Shown here: one piece after another, positions 1 through 14,272 of the stretch
How the letters are laid out: each line of letters opens with the position of its first letter
Numbering within the stretch: position 1 is the stretch's first letter
Origin: Acridotheres tristis
Lineage: Eukaryota; Chordata; Aves; Passeriformes; Sturnidae
Length of the DNA stretch: 64,000 nucleotides
Assembly: GCA_037013685.1 (NCBI GenBank)
Contig: CM072899.1
Span: 3,279,479 to 3,343,478, forward strand
Reading direction: 5' to 3'
Notes under the pieces: model-generated
Told to the model about the DNA's origin: nothing
The model's input: only the letters and a program-made list of their open reading frames with translations
Databases searched by the model: none
Translations under genes and position numbers: made by a program

Positions 1-3000
1 GGTCTCTTCTGCAGGCTGACTTGAACGAGCTGGGCTTGTCCCAGAGCAGGCAGAGGCTTCCCTGTTCACCTCTGCTCATTCCACACCTCCAGCTTGCCAG
101 GAATGGGGACAGAGGATTTCTGGATTCAGCATCTTTGCAGAGAAAGGTCTCCCCTGCAGGGATGGGGATCAGCTTCAGCCTGTGCTGGGAAGGCAGAAGG
201 GGAATTGCTGTGTGTGACAGAAGGAAAATGGGGGAAAAAAACCAACAGGTGAAGGGAAAAAATCAACACCCTGCTGCTATTGCAGGGTGACCAGATCCAC
301 ATTTTAGCCCCTGCTTTACCCCACCCCTGAGCTGAAGTAGCCATATTAATAAAAGGTTCTCTAAGTGCTTTCCAGAGTTTAATGCCACTCTAAACGTCCT
401 GTAAATGTCCTTGCACACACAAATTGGAAATAACTACTTGCTCCAAATAAACTGGGGCACACATTGCTGTGCCAGGAGCTCACACCTTGGGTGGATGCAA
501 AGAGCTTCTGCCTTCTGCTCCCTCCATGCAGGGCTCCAGCCTTTCAGCTGTGCCTCGCCACAGGCAAACTGACTGCAGTCAGGAGGGTTTTATTGATGTG
601 AATTTCCCCACATATTAAGGTTCCCCACATTTGGGTTGAAAAATTGGCAATACTTCCAAGAAAAGTATTAAATAAGGCTAAGGAAACAAGCAGTGCCTAA
701 TGTGAAATCTGCCAAGTAATATGAGATGGAGATGGTGAGAAGTTTTCCAGCAGGACATTCTTCCAGGAGGAAATTTGGTTTCCTTGAATCCAAAATGTTT
801 GCAGAAATGTGTCAGGTTCAGTGACACTGTGTTTTGAAAAATGCTAGAATAGGGCTTAGATTGAGATTCAACACTCAGACTTCCTTTGAGTGGAACATTT
901 CTGCTTTGAAATGCACTTTTTCAATCCTTTTAATCTCATGTTACACAATATAAAACAGAAAAATCCATTTCAGACCAAAATTATATTAAACTGAAAAGTT
1001 GCTGCTGCATTAAAATAATACCTACCCCCAAAATCTCATGCCACAAGAATCCAAAACTGTGTTACACTCTCATTTTGGAACAGAAAGTGATCTGCAAGCA
1101 CAGTGAACTCCTGTGAAATGGAACCCTCTGTTCCAACACGGCTGTGTGGCTTTGCTTAAATTCACAACTGGAGCAAAATGTACAGTGGGGAAGAGTCCAG
1201 CTGGTCTGAAATCCTTATAAAAGTGTAGGTTTATGGCTGTGATAGCTACATGACAATGCTAGAGGGTTAATTGTAGGGAATATTCTAATGCTGCATTAAG
1301 ATCCTGGAGGTCTGGAATGATCTTGAGACATTTCTACCTCATTTCTGCTCCTCGTGCTGTGCTGGCTCTGACCTGAGAGAACTGGTGAGCACCAGCCATC
1401 CCAACAAACAAATGCCTTTGTCCCTGAAATTACCCAGATATTCCACAGGAATATGGGGAACTGAGGGGAGTGGAGAAAGCAGAGAGAACCCAACTGATTT
1501 TAACAAGCAGCACTCAAACAGAACAACCTGGGATAAAGGTACCCACCTAAACAGACCAAATAATTTTAATGGATAAATCTGAGAGATACCCACACTGCAA
1601 AGGGAAGGGACATAGGGAAGCAGACTTTTTAAAGTTATCCAGAAAACAGACCCTGAACTTTCTCTTTAAACTTGGATAATTAAAGGTGGAAAAGGGAAAT
1701 GTGAAATCTCTCCCAGTTTCAAGCTGGACAGGTTAAAACTACCACCAAACCTACATGAAAACTGGTTTGCCCAGGAGTCAGAGACAGCAGCATAGCTGGT
1801 TATCCACACAGTCCCTGCCTGGAATGAGATGGTCAGGAAGAGAAATACAGGAAATACCCCCAGTCTGCAGCTCTGCCTGAAAAAACTGAGCCTGAGCAAA
1901 GCCCCAGGCTGGAACAGAATTGTTTTAATGAACAAGTTCCTAAGAGCAGCAGTGAGCTTTCCCTGCATTCAGCTTCCACACCTGACCAGAACCTGGAAGA
2001 CTCCAGGTTAAACAACTGGATACAAACTGCAAGAGCTTTTCTAAGGTGGTTCAGGGCTGGTGACACTTTCTGCAGGTAACAGGAAAAGAAACACGTGGTT
2101 TCCTAATGTGAGCCACCAGCAGTAAAAAAGATGGATGAAAAATCATAAGAGCAAGCTGCAAAGCTGCCAGGCTGCTGAAGGGCCTTTGGATTTTGGAGGG
2201 TGAGCAAGACTTTTATGAAATAACAGCAGCATCTGAGCTGAAATGGCTATCAGAGCTAATCACATCCGTTCTTCTCCCCTAATAATTCACAGCTGAATGG
2301 AGGGCTCTGTGGAAGTATTGGATAAGCCAGTATTTCGTGCAGTGCCACTTTTAACAACTGCCTGGGAGTGATTATTTATGTGTGAGTGCCAAAGAATTTG
2401 ACGTGACAGATTAGAAAGTAAAAGCCCTGCTCTCAAGGAAATCACCCGAAATGTGAGGGAATGTATTGGATTTCAATGGAGCAACTGTGCACTGACATTA
2501 TTGTTTCACAGGCACCAACCTTCCACATTTGTTTCTTTTAAAAGAGCTCAAGGTAAGAAAATGAAGTGAGGGAATCAACTGAAATCATAAATGGTCAACA
2601 AAGGAAGGAGCAGAAATGTCCATGTTCTGCTGTCCAGGCTCTTTTATGTTTGTTGGAAGATTCTTCCCCCACAAAACCCAACCTCTACTTATTTGGAGAC
2701 CCTGATGCTCATCCAGGCTCAGTTTAGCTATCAAGAAATGAGCTTCAAAGAAAATCAGCCCTTTTTAAGTGGTTTGGGGCTTTTTTTCTTCCAGCATCTT
2801 TTATGACATTTTCACTTCCTTCAGCTTTTCAGCTTTTGAATTTAAGCAAGCATGAAATCTTTGCTCTGTTGGAGCCAATGGCAACATTCCCACTTATTTG
2901 GATCATCCCATAATTTCATGCTATATATTTTGCTCAGGCTTTACTGCAATCAAAGCTTCTTTGTTACTCCAGTTAGCAGTAGACTGTTTCCAGATTTTGG

Positions 3001-6000
3001 CACTCCTAAAATGACAATAAAGAGCAACAGAATTGGAGTAACCCTGGGAAGGAAGGTAGTGCTTGAGGACAGAGAGTCTCTTTAGAGGATTTGGAGAAGG
3101 AAAAGTGATAGAGGTGTGAGAACTCTGAGTGGAGTGAGCAGTGGAGCTGAGGAGCAGAGGATGTGCAGGGCTGTAAAGCAGCAGGTTTGGAGGGGAAATG
3201 TCCTGGTATTTAAGAAGCAAAATGCACCAAGGGATGGGAAAGGGAAGAGGGTGTGCTACCCACTCCCAGAACTGCAAATGCACCCTTGAACAAGGGAAAA
3301 TTGGACAAAACTTGTGACTGAGAGCTATAACCCACCCCAGTTTGTTCATGGGGAGCAGAGTCTCCATACAATGATCTTGGAGCAAAGCACTGAGTAAATC
3401 CTGTGAGAACATCACATCACCTGGATTGTGTAGGTCACATCTACACACACCTGCTTATATTCCACATAATCAACTAATTGTTAATAAGAAGTTGTCTAAA
3501 TAACAGACCCAGCTCTGGCACTTCAATTCAGGCAAAATAATCCTGAATCCTTCCAGCAGTCACCTCTTGATTTCAGCTGGAATCAGTCACAGCCCAACAG
3601 CACAAGCTGGCAGGGTCCAGTCTGAAATGGTTTCAATTGTATGTTTAAAGTCAAACACATTCTCATGACCAAAGTACATTTTAATAAATATATTCCCTTA
3701 AATGTCCACTAAGGCTCATGGTAATCTACTTAAGCATTATTTTCTGGAAGGTTTAAGATTCCTATAAGCTGAATTATATGTGGAAAGTTACATTAATGTG
3801 TCTTCACATAAATTCAAAGTTTATTGTTTTATTATTATAGAAAAACCATAAAAAGATTTGTCTGAAGCCATTGGCTGTTGTTCTACACATCTGGTGGAAT
3901 GTTAGTTATTACAATAACTCCTTCAGCGCCCTCAAATGAAGCCCTGGGCTAAAAAAGAAAATAAGTAATACGATAATACTGTAAAAAGATGTTATGGAAT
4001 CATAGAGAAACACTGAGCCAAATCCAGCTGTCAAGGGGGAAAAGAAATCCTGGCTGAGTTTTAAAAATAGCATTAAGTCAGGCAGGAAAAAAGGTCAAAA
4101 GCCTCATGACCAAGCCACAGCCTCAGCCAAATCTGGGGTGCTGCTGTAGCACCCTGGCAAGAGGAGCACGAGGATCCTTGGCTGCTCCAAGGCTGACACC
4201 AAGCTTCTATTCCCAGGGCTAATTAAAGGCTGCCCAGAAACACTGGCTAAGTTTAATTTAGGGCTGGTCCCAGATCAAATGTGGGGGCAGTCCAGAGTGG
4301 GGAGAAGTGAGGATGGGCAGGAACTGGGAAGTGCCAGGAGGTTGGGAGAGGAGCAGTGCTGAGGCTGCTCAGCATCACAGGCAGAATTCAGCCCAAATTC
4401 GGGGGTGGGAGATGGGAAGAGAGGGTTTGAGGGGACAGCCTGGCTGGCACTGTGGTTTCCCTGGTGAACAGGGCATGAAAGACTGGGAGAGGCCAATGAG
4501 ATGTGAAGTAGGTGGAGGCACTGGGGATGTAATAAGGAATTGAGGAGGAAGGGCTGGGAAGAAGCCAGGAGGGCACTGAGGTGTTTCAGAAGGCTGGGCT
4601 GTGAGCACAGGACAGTCCCTGTCGTGTTTGCTCCCCCTTTCCACGCTGCTCTTCACTCCCCACACCATCCCTGGACAGCAGCAGCCCTTCCCAGAGCCCA
4701 GGAGCCACCCCAGGCACCCAGCACAGGGACACAGATTCCAATCTGTAACAACTGAGCCTCACCTCCTCGAGCAAAGGCAAAGTCTGCAGCCTGTCATCCC
4801 TCCCTCTGCTGCCCTAATCCCTTGTAACCTCTGTCAGAGGCAAAATCCATTTTCTGGTGGAAAAGGAATGCAGACAGGACCATAGCAGCTGCCTAAAACG
4901 TGGTGGCATAACTGGAAGCAGCCTTGAGTGCTTTTGCTTCTACAAATGGGCCAGACTGGTTCCAGCAGCTCTCTCTATATTTATATTTATTGCTGTCCTG
5001 ATCCAGAGCACATTTACCACGAGAGCTAATGGAGCAATATTTCTTCTCTGATCAGGACGGGGTGCTGTGGGTCTGGGTGCTGCTGCACAGCTTTCCTCAC
5101 CCTCATCTCAAACAACTCCCAACCCTGAGCTTGCCTCCTCGGAGAAACTAATCTGGGTACAATATATTTGAGGTTATGGCAGGGAATGAACTGAAAATAA
5201 TTCACTGAGGCAACATTTTTCATATCTATTAATCTTGTTGCTTTATCTAAATCTTAAAGCTTTTTTATACCATTCACCTAAACATCCATCTTCTCCAGAT
5301 GTTTGATGTTTCAAACCAGTGGCACATTTCATCTGTCTCTAATAACACTGCCGAGACTCTTTTTTTCTTGGATAAAGCCCCAGTAATATTGTTGGCTTAT
5401 CAAAATGTCACCCACTAATTAATAATGAAACTACGTAGAGGAAGTAAAATCGAGTCTTATTCTGAAAATTATGGAATACCCAACTAACCAGTTAAAAACT
5501 GCACTTCAGAAATGTGCTTGTTCTAGTCTAGACTTATCTCTCAAAAAAAAAAAAAGAGGAAAAGTGGTTAGGGATAAATAAGCTAAACAGGAACATCTGC
5601 CTTTAATATTCCATTTTGACGTCAGTGAATCTTTATTGGCCTCTCAAAATAGTCTAAACTTTTGTGACACAAGCATACTGTTTTCCAACTTTTAAAATAT
5701 TCTTTTCCACTGATGATAAAAGTAGAAATCCTCATTAATTCATTTTTTTTTTCAAAATGTGTTCTTTATAGCAAAACTCAGGCCAGGGTTATCCTGGTTC
5801 ACGTAATCTGAAAGCAGCTTGTAGCTGTCATTAAATCTACTCACAGCCTTCCAGGGTAAATAAAAATCAGTTTAGATTTTAAATAGATGTTTAAATTAAA
5901 AACAGTTTGGCTGCTCGGGTGCATCCAGTGGAGCATCAGCTCCCTCCCCACACCTACCAGCTCACCTACAAGCCAGAATCCCTTGCAACTGGAGAAACAG

Positions 6001-9000
6001 CCTTGAAAAGTGTTTTTTGGGGAAAACAAGCAGAATGCAGCAATGCTGCTGCTGTGAAGTTTGGACAGAACGGGCACCAGGCAGTCCTGGTCCAACCTGG
6101 CCTTCCAACTGAGCCAAAGCCCTCGTGGAGCCCAGCAGAGCTGATGGAAGGAGGGTCCCACATCCCACAGCTGTGATGCCTTTTGGGGCTACCTAAAAAC
6201 AGAGGGCAGACAGAATTAAGGGAATAAAAAGCTGTTCTATTTATTGAAGGGCCTTCAGGTACATTTAGGGCAGACAAAGCCCCCCAGAGGCTGCACCCAA
6301 AAATGGATGATGGGTCACAGGTCTTCACACTTTGATAAGTTTGGGCCATTTCCATATTGGGGGTTAATCTTCCAATTCCAGCTCCAGGTAATGAAGTCAT
6401 TTACCCCAAGTTTGCTGCCCCCAACTCACTTTTGTTTCCATCCCTGGGGGCCTGAGGCAGTGAGGGGTCCTTGATTCCCAGCCTGGAGAGGAATTGTTGT
6501 GTCTGCCCAAAATGGGAGAGCAGCAGCCAGCACTGGATATGGAGTTTGGAGTTACACACTAAAGAATTACAGGATTACACATAGATGAAAAATACAAAAG
6601 CTGAAATCCTAAGGCATCAGCTGGGACTCCAGAGGGGCATCAGAGCAGGCTGGCACAAAGTGATGGAGAGGGGAAAGCCACAGAGGCTGTGGCTGTGCAG
6701 ATCCAGCCCCTCCAAGCCCTTGGAAGCTGCTGGAGTGGGGCAGAACAGGAGCAGGGACACACCCCAGTGCTCCCTTCAGGGTTTCTCGGCCACCTCTGCA
6801 AGGAGAGCGTTTGCACACGGCTGAGGTGGGATGGATCTCACACACAGCAAGGACACAGAGAAGCCACTCAGCCTGCTTTTCACCTCGGCACAAACATTCC
6901 AGCCCAAAAAACTCCTCACATCGTTTCGGGCATTATTAATGGGTTCAGAAAAACGCCCCCTCCCCTAGGCACTGGGCAGAAAGCAGAATACATTTTTGCA
7001 AGCCACAACAGAAAAGTTTAATGGCATTCCAAGGCTGATGCACTTCTAGGAGTGATGATGTGGCAACAGCAGCCCTGCAACAACTGGAAGTGATGTGAAG
7101 AAATGTGACTGCTCTCTAAACAAACCCCTTTTGATCCATTTCCCCTTGGACAGAAGCGTGATGTTGTTGTTCTCCTTGGGAATTACGAAATCACTTTCTA
7201 AAACTTCAATTTTCTGTAAACATAGAAAGCGTGTCTTCAAGCTAAGGAAACCTCACTTGAAAATACTGGGATTTTCATAACTCTTTCACTCTGCAAATAC
7301 TAATAACTGTGGCAGGTCAATCAAGTCAGGTTTTAAGGAGAGTGTGACCACCTCAATCTTCTGTTACAAATATTTTGCATAAATCAACTCCATAAATGTA
7401 AATGATAAATAAACAGGTTAAGATGATGGAATTGGAAAGAATCCTTTCACATGGGTTGGTTACAGCAGACTTAGCTGTGGTTCACTCTGCTGGAACAAGG
7501 AGAGCTCCACTTCTGGCAGTCCCCTGCACTGACCAGACCATCAGTTTTAAACTCACACACCACCTAACTGGGAGTGGGCACTAGTATCAAGATTTAGTTT
7601 AATATCAATATTTAAATAGTCACTTCTACATCACCTCATAGTTTCTCTGTTCCTTTACCCACACACTAACTCTTCTCTGGGAAATCTCTTTAAACTGTAG
7701 TTATTTTTGTGTTTTCTACCAGCAATGCTGCTGAGCATTCAGGGATCAGAGCTCTCTGCCTTCACCATGGACTTCTAATTTGGTAGCTTGAGAAACAACA
7801 GGCACTCACATCTCCACAGCCTCAGCTAAGACTGGGAAAAGGACAAAAAACAACACCACAAATTTTGGGGGTTCCTGCCCAGCAGACCTTGTGTGGGGGT
7901 GAGGGACACACCCGTGACAGCTCTGCCCATCCTCAGCCCACAGAGTGAGAACAAATGACAATTGCTGGGGCACCCAGAGCCCCTTTATGTGTCCCACTGG
8001 TTATCCCACACTGCCTGAGCCTCCTGCAGCTCCCACCCAGCTGTGAGAGCCCTGCCCTGCCATTCAAAGTCCTTGGGCCACAGGACAGGAATGACCTTCC
8101 TTGCTTTGCAATCTAATTTATGTGTTATTTACTGCACCTTATCCTGTGCCTTCTCCATGAGAGCCACACCATAAATCCAGCCCAGAGCTGCCAGCCAGCT
8201 CCTGCTCTGCTAATAACCCATCAGTGCCCATTATATATGGCATAACACATCATGAAATCCAGCAGCACATTACAATTACTGTCAGCCACGTCCACCCTAA
8301 TGTTTCACCTTCCAATAGTGAAAACCTTCCCATTTCACACATCCCACACTTCCAGGGCCCAGCACTTCCTCTCCCCTGGCTGCAGTTTTATTGCTTTGTC
8401 CAGAAAGCAAAAAGATATTCCCTTAACAAATCAGTTCTGTGTTTGTTTAAAGCCTACAAGGCCTGTGAATCTCCTTTATCTCACTCAGTCTTTATCTCCC
8501 TCAGCCTTTCCTAATGAAAACCATAATGGTCACTGCCTTCCAGATGACCCAGCATGGAACATCTTGGAATACATCACTTATTTGTGAACCTGAAGATTAA
8601 AGGGCCACTGTATCTTAGGTTGCATTCTTCAGTTGGGAGTGCATGCCCATCTCCAATTCATTAGGAGTTAATTCCATATTTCAGCTCTTCCCACAGATGA
8701 AAAACATTTATAATAATTCCACAGACAAGCAGTGGAGTTAGACCATCTAAATCCCCTGCTTTGGACTTTCTCCTTTCCTGTGGAATATTCCAAACCTTTT
8801 CTGTTATCCTGGGCCTTCCTGATGTTTTTTTAACTTAAATTCTTCCCAAGGAAATGCTGATCCTTTTGAAGTGACAGTCTGTTTAGGTTTTGGTAATTGC
8901 TGAGGATCCTGTGCAGGAGCTGCAATAGCTCAGTTCTCACCAAAGCCAAGAAGAGCAAGAGCACAAGGCAAATTGCACCACAGAGAGCAGAATTTATTCC

Positions 9001-9432
9001 TCAAAATCTCTGCAGATTTTTCAAACAAGCAGAGCCTGTAAGACACTGAGAGGGGATGATGAAAGAAAGTTTAAAATGTATATGAAAAAGCCGTAGAATA
9101 ATTCCTGGGAATTGTCTGTGGCAATACAAGGATCAAAGCACAGATGGCCAAAGTGATGAGAAGTGAAATTTTGGTTACACCACACTCCTGTGCCTTTATT
9201 CTGGGAAAAAAAGAGCATCTGTAATTATCAACACTGTGGGAGAGGTACACAGGAATTCACATTCAGAGTATAACTATTCCTTATAACAAATTATTTTATG
9301 GACACTGGGTTTAATTAGTTCATTCTATAATTGACCCAATTTTCACCAATTCAAAGAAGCTTCTCCTATTTAAAAGAGTAAAGATACTGATCAGCTACTT
9401 TAATTATCAAACTGTCTTTAAATCAAAAGTGC
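1..9432. other. Intergenic DNA, no gene recognised
   Basis: AT-leaning unique sequence far upstream of PDZRN3. The open frames are short (175 codons or fewer), have no recognisable domain, and look like chance frames between stop codons. A 13-base A run lies near 5545 and a full TGACGTCA octamer at 5617-5624. The stretch around 3650-4010 is AT-rich, unique and free of repeats, the kind of sequence that can be a conserved regulatory element, but conservation cannot be judged from one sequence. Confidence 0.7.
5617..5624. promoter_or_regulatory. Palindromic CRE octamer (possible CREB/ATF site)
   Basis: An exact TGACGTCA sits in AT-rich intergenic DNA. The octamer is the full-consensus cAMP response element bound by CREB/ATF factors. 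It contains a CpG in CpG-poor surroundings, where methylation decay usually removes such sites. No gene start is visible nearby, so function is unproven. Confidence 0.25.
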
Positions 9433-9459
9433 ATATATATGTATATGTATATATATATA
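9433..9459. repeat. AT/GT dinucleotide microsatellite
   Basis: An alternating TA/TG run of about 27 bases, interrupted by two G substitutions. It is a simple sequence repeat with no gene content. Confidence 0.85.
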
Positions 9460-10860
9460 CCTTCAAACAGGCACTATCATTAAAACTAAGTTGCTTGGTC
9501 TTTTTCCTCTGAGGTTTTTTTCCTCATTCATTTCATGGACATGATTTTGTCTTAATATTAAAAATGTCTAAAAACCACAGAGCAATTCCTTTGGTGTGCC
9601 TGCCTGTGGCTAGAGGAGAAAAGGACAGGTTTAGATAGGTGTAACACACCTGGACAGATCCACAGGTGATGCAGTAAAAGCTTCTTCATTAAAGTCTGGC
9701 TGAACCTTTATCTGAAGAGATGGGGAGATCATGAGAGAAGCAAAGAGGAGAAGAATGAAAACAGGAAAAAAAAAATGTACTTTTACACCTCAGCAGGTGT
9801 TTAGTTATACAGGTTGCCTTCCTTGGATTTGCTGCACTCCCTTTATGGCAGCATTTCTGCAGTCTCTCAACTCAGGCCAGGAAATTCATCGGTGAAGTTG
9901 TTGGTGTTCAAATGAAGTTCTTGCTGTTTTAACTTGTAGCTGAGCCCTGCCTGCCTCTTCACCCTGTGAACCCGAGAGCAACTCCTGCCCTTTTCTGTTC
10001 TGGCACAGACAAACTTATCTGGAGACCCCAGTTCTGGCCCCAGCCTTCCTGGATTTCCTTTTAGCCACAGCCATAGAAGTGCTGTGATGGTGCCAGGATT
10101 CATCATTTTTAGGAAAGTTTATTCCTGGCCTTCCTGGTGGTGGGAAAAAGTTTGAAAACATTTTTTAAAAAAAGAACTGAAAACAAGAAAGTGAAGAGAA
10201 GCAAAAGGGCAAGAGGACAGAAAGAATTTCAGTCTAGGAAATAACTCAAATAAATCTTTTCTCCCTGCCTTTGTTATTTTATTTTTTTTGAGATTGGGAT
10301 TACTTTTACAATATGCACTGCTTGTCACATATCAGTGTAGGTACCTATGGTCTCTTTGCACTCAGGATGTCCAGAAGCTCCTCTAACAAAAACATTCAAT
10401 ACATATTAATATTATTGGAGAAAATATTAAAGCAAATATTTGTGCTGCACAAGGTCTGGAAATAAAAATATTCTTCTTCTGCATGAGTGGCCAAGCACAT
10501 CATTCCAGTGCAGTGCTGCTGAGAACTTGAAAAGTGGTGTGGATTTTGTGTTAGCAGTGAACTATGGTTAAATAAAGTTCATTTTTTATTATCATTTAGT
10601 CTCAAAAGAGTGAATAAATAGCAGTAAGAACTCCAAACCAAAAGATTTTAGGTTGGGCAGGACACTCGTGGTTAGAATTTTGATACCTGCTATTCCAGAA
10701 ATAAAAAACCCAATTTTTTAAGTGACGTTAAATCCTTAATTATAGCATCTAGCAATTTTAAACTATGAAGCTTAAAAGCTGGGCTTTGGAAACGTTGAGA
10801 AACTGAATCTTCTAAAACACAGTCTGGCACCACAGGTAACCCTTTCATTCTTCCCCCTCC

Positions 10861-10880
10861 TTTTTTTTTTTTTTTTTTTT
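10861..10880. repeat. Poly-T tract (20 bases)
   Basis: An uninterrupted 20-base T homopolymer following a CT-rich run. It could be the reverse-strand A tail of an old retroinsertion or simple slippage. No element body or target-site duplication is visible beside it. Confidence 0.9.
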
Positions 10881-13800
10881 CCCTTGAGGTAGGTGGTACC
10901 TTCCATCATTAAACTAAAGAATTTCTCGCTGGAACATCTAAAGCATGACATTGATGAGACACAGTTAACCTGCACTCCTGTCTGCTGCAGAGCAGGGGAA
11001 TAAAAGCTTTCTGGTATGTAAGTTCAAAGAAATGGACCTTTTACCAGATTTGAACAGTTGTCTTGGGAATGCAGATTTATGAAAATTGATCCCCTGTCTT
11101 TGTCCACGGGAACAATGTGCCTTTCTTCCCCACATTTGCCCCCTGTCTATTCTACTGAGTCAGAACTTCTTCAGAAAACTTTTTTTAATTAATAGAGGAT
11201 ACCCTTGCAGCCACAAGGTTATAAGATGTCTCTGACAAACTTCTCTTTGGATACAGTCAAAGAGGGAGATATTTAGACTTCACATTCAATTTAAAGCAGA
11301 GGTCAGAGTTCAAAAGTGTAGTTTGCCCTTGTCATGTTCCATTTGGAATTCAACTAGTCAGAAAAACAACAGGCAAAATGACACATTGCCATCACTGGGA
11401 TTCTCCAGCCTGCTCCAAAACAGGCACAAGGGGAAAAGGAAGGACATTTCCAATGCTATTTATTGGGATACATCCTATAAAATATCTTCATTTTAAAAAT
11501 ACCCAAAATAATCAGACCAGAAAAGTAGGTGTATACTGACTGTGACTTCGAAACTACTTGCACTGGGGATAAACTTAAGTTTATTTTTATTCTTCCTTAA
11601 ACAACATTAGTAGAAACAAAACATTCCAAATCAGAATTTAGGGAAGATAGATTATTTTAGATGCCCTTACACTGACTGCTGCTGCATATGAAATTTTCTT
11701 GCCATTGCCATTTGGGTCTGATTATTCTGTGGGAGGAAACAGTAACAACTTCCCTGATTTCTGGCATTTCCCTGAAATAAAACGATGAAAATGAGAAAAG
11801 AGCAGACTATACACATCAGCAAAATGTGAAATATTTTAGGATTTTTTCCAAATATTTGATTGTATACAATTTTTGCTCAAAATAATTGCACTCTTGGGAA
11901 GCGCTCCAGAAATATTTTCCTCCTCGTGATGCCCCAGTTGTCTCTAAATACAGTCAGAAAAGAAGACAAGCCACAGAATGCATTAGCAGCAGCTACAGAA
12001 GCCAGAAAAGCAGCTGAGATAATAAAAAATAGACAAATCTCACTCCTTTTCAAGCATTCTTACCATGTGGAGCCTCTATTTACACAAGTGCACAACTCCT
12101 TCGACCATAAATACTGTTCTATAAAAATATAAGGGCTGCACAGAACCTGTAGGATTCATCATTTATTGTTCATTTATTGTTCTTCACACAGTCCTGTGCC
12201 TACAGATCTATTTCTGATTGCACTCTCACCCTGAGCTCCTGGAGGAAACATTTATTTTTTCTCTAACCGTGCCAACTTCTGCTGAGCATTCTCCTGCATT
12301 CCAGAGTCCTGGGCACAGAAGCTCCTTGTAAGCTCTGCTGTAGCACAGTTTGAGGTCTAAACTCTGACCCAGGTTATGTTCTGAGTTTGTTCATCCCCAC
12401 ATCCTCCTCCAGCCCCACTTTGGCTGCCCTGCAAAACCCCACCTGGGAGTGCACAGAGCTCTGCTCCCAAATTATTGTTCACTGGTCACTGATCAGGTTT
12501 GGGTAAATCCATGCCTCCACAAGGGCATTCCATATTGAGAAGGATGGCATGGGGAGCACACTTTTCACTAAGCTGGGATGTTTGGTGCAAAACAAGGAGA
12601 CAAGGCCAGGTTACCTCTCTCTGTTTCCTCTGAGCTGTGTGTGTGCTTGAGCCTGGAAAGGAGCTTGAAAAATACATAGACCCAGCCTAGTTAATCCCAC
12701 CTATTCAGCAGCCTGAAGTAGCAAATATATCCAAGTCCTGGGGCCAAGACTTATTTTTCTAGGGCCAGTAGTCCCCAGCCTAAGCAGAATACTTGCCTGG
12801 TAAGCACTCTTTGAACAGAAAAAATGCTTTTCACTACAGATTTCTGCACAGCACGTGGGCTGTGGATGTCCATGCACCAAAAGCCCTACAGTGCAAAAAG
12901 AACCAGAAAAATTGTGCTTTTTCTTTTTCCCCTCCATTTATCTCAATTAGCTGTTTAATTATAACTAGTCTCTGGGGGATCTCAATTTGCTCCCACCACA
13001 GGACAGCTCCACCCCAGCTAAGGTTTGAGAGGAGGCAAGGGCAGGCAAATCCATGTTGGTGCTGAGACACAGCTGGGCCATGAGATGGGAATTCATGAGT
13101 GGCCTTGGATGGATGTCAGCTCTCTGAGCCTGCCACAAACCCTCAGCATTGGAATTTTCTCCATCCTGCCTCCGACACTGCTGCCACCCACAGCAATGAC
13201 ATTGACTTTTACCTATGAAATCTGACCTTTGGGAGCCTAAAGACAGACCCCAAGGTATGAAAAACACAGAAGACATGCTAGAAATCCTGCCAGATTATTG
13301 CATGTGTTCCTTCACACCTAAGAATTTCTCTCTCTTTCCTAAGTTCATTTGAAACAACTTTAAAATGCAAATATTATTCTCAATAATAGCCTCTGTATTA
13401 TTTCCAGGACTACTTTGTGTTTTAGTGTTTAGAAAACAACAAAATGTAAAAGCTTTTGGCTCTGCAAAACTAATTGTGATATCTGCCTGATAACATATTT
13501 TAGTTACTAAACTGCATTTAATTTCAGATATTTATATGCCTTGTCATCTTCACTGCCCAGTGCTGCATTACTGAGCATCTCCTCTAAAAACCCAAAAAAA
13601 TCGTGGTTTTTATAGTATGATATGCTGCTGACTTAAGCTGAAAAAGCTCTACTAACAAAAACCCAGCCTCTCTCTAGGCCAATCCGTGAGACAACTAATG
13701 ATTTATTGGCCAAATACAAGATTTTTAACATAAAGAAGCCTGAGAAGAGCTTGCTGTAATCAGATTCCAGGCAGGGATCCTGCTCTGAGCTGTGTTGTAC

Positions 13801-14012
13801 CCTCGGTGTCAGGAAGACGGATGAAAACCTGAAGTTCATCACAACAGTCAGACAGAACCAGGGGAAAATGTCACTTCCCCGACATCAAAGAATCCATAAG
13901 CAGCACTTACATTTTAAGTTGAGAGCGATCAAAGCAGGCAGACAGCATTTTAATGTTTGTTTCCATTTTTAGAGCACACTTCTAATGTAAAGTTGTTGGG
14001 TTGGTGGGTTGG

Positions 14013-14032
14013 TTTTTTTTTTTTTTTTTTTT
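14013..14032. repeat. Poly-T tract (20 bases)
   Basis: A 20-base T homopolymer preceded by GGTTGGTGGGTTGG-like sequence. No adjoining retroelement body was recognised. Confidence 0.9.
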
Positions 14033-14255
14033 GTGCCAGACAAAGTAAGTTGGAGATATTTTCTCACAGCACAAGTTAATGTTCTCAATCTGTTTTTCCT
14101 TTCTGGGGTCTGTGTAGACAAATTCCACAGCAACATCTGATGATAAGATCAGACAGTAGTAGCAGAGACATTTTTAAATCATATTTACAATATGTCCCCT
14201 CTGGGCCCACCAAAGAGCAATCTTTCTCAGAACAATATATATTGGCAATTTTTTC

Positions 14256-14272
14256 TTTTTTTTTTTTTTTTT
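14256..14272. repeat. Poly-T tract
   Basis: A 17-base T run, itself preceded by a TTTTTTC stretch. It is the second long T tract within 250 bases. Confidence 0.85.

Noticed and set aside
2921..3448. 175-codon minus-strand frame
   Set aside because: No recognisable domain, no conserved motif and no exon structure; consistent with a chance open frame.
3997..4025. GGAATCATAGAG, like the start of a reversed CR1 tail
   Set aside because: The match stops after about 12 bases; the following GGTTTGGGTTGGAA block is absent.
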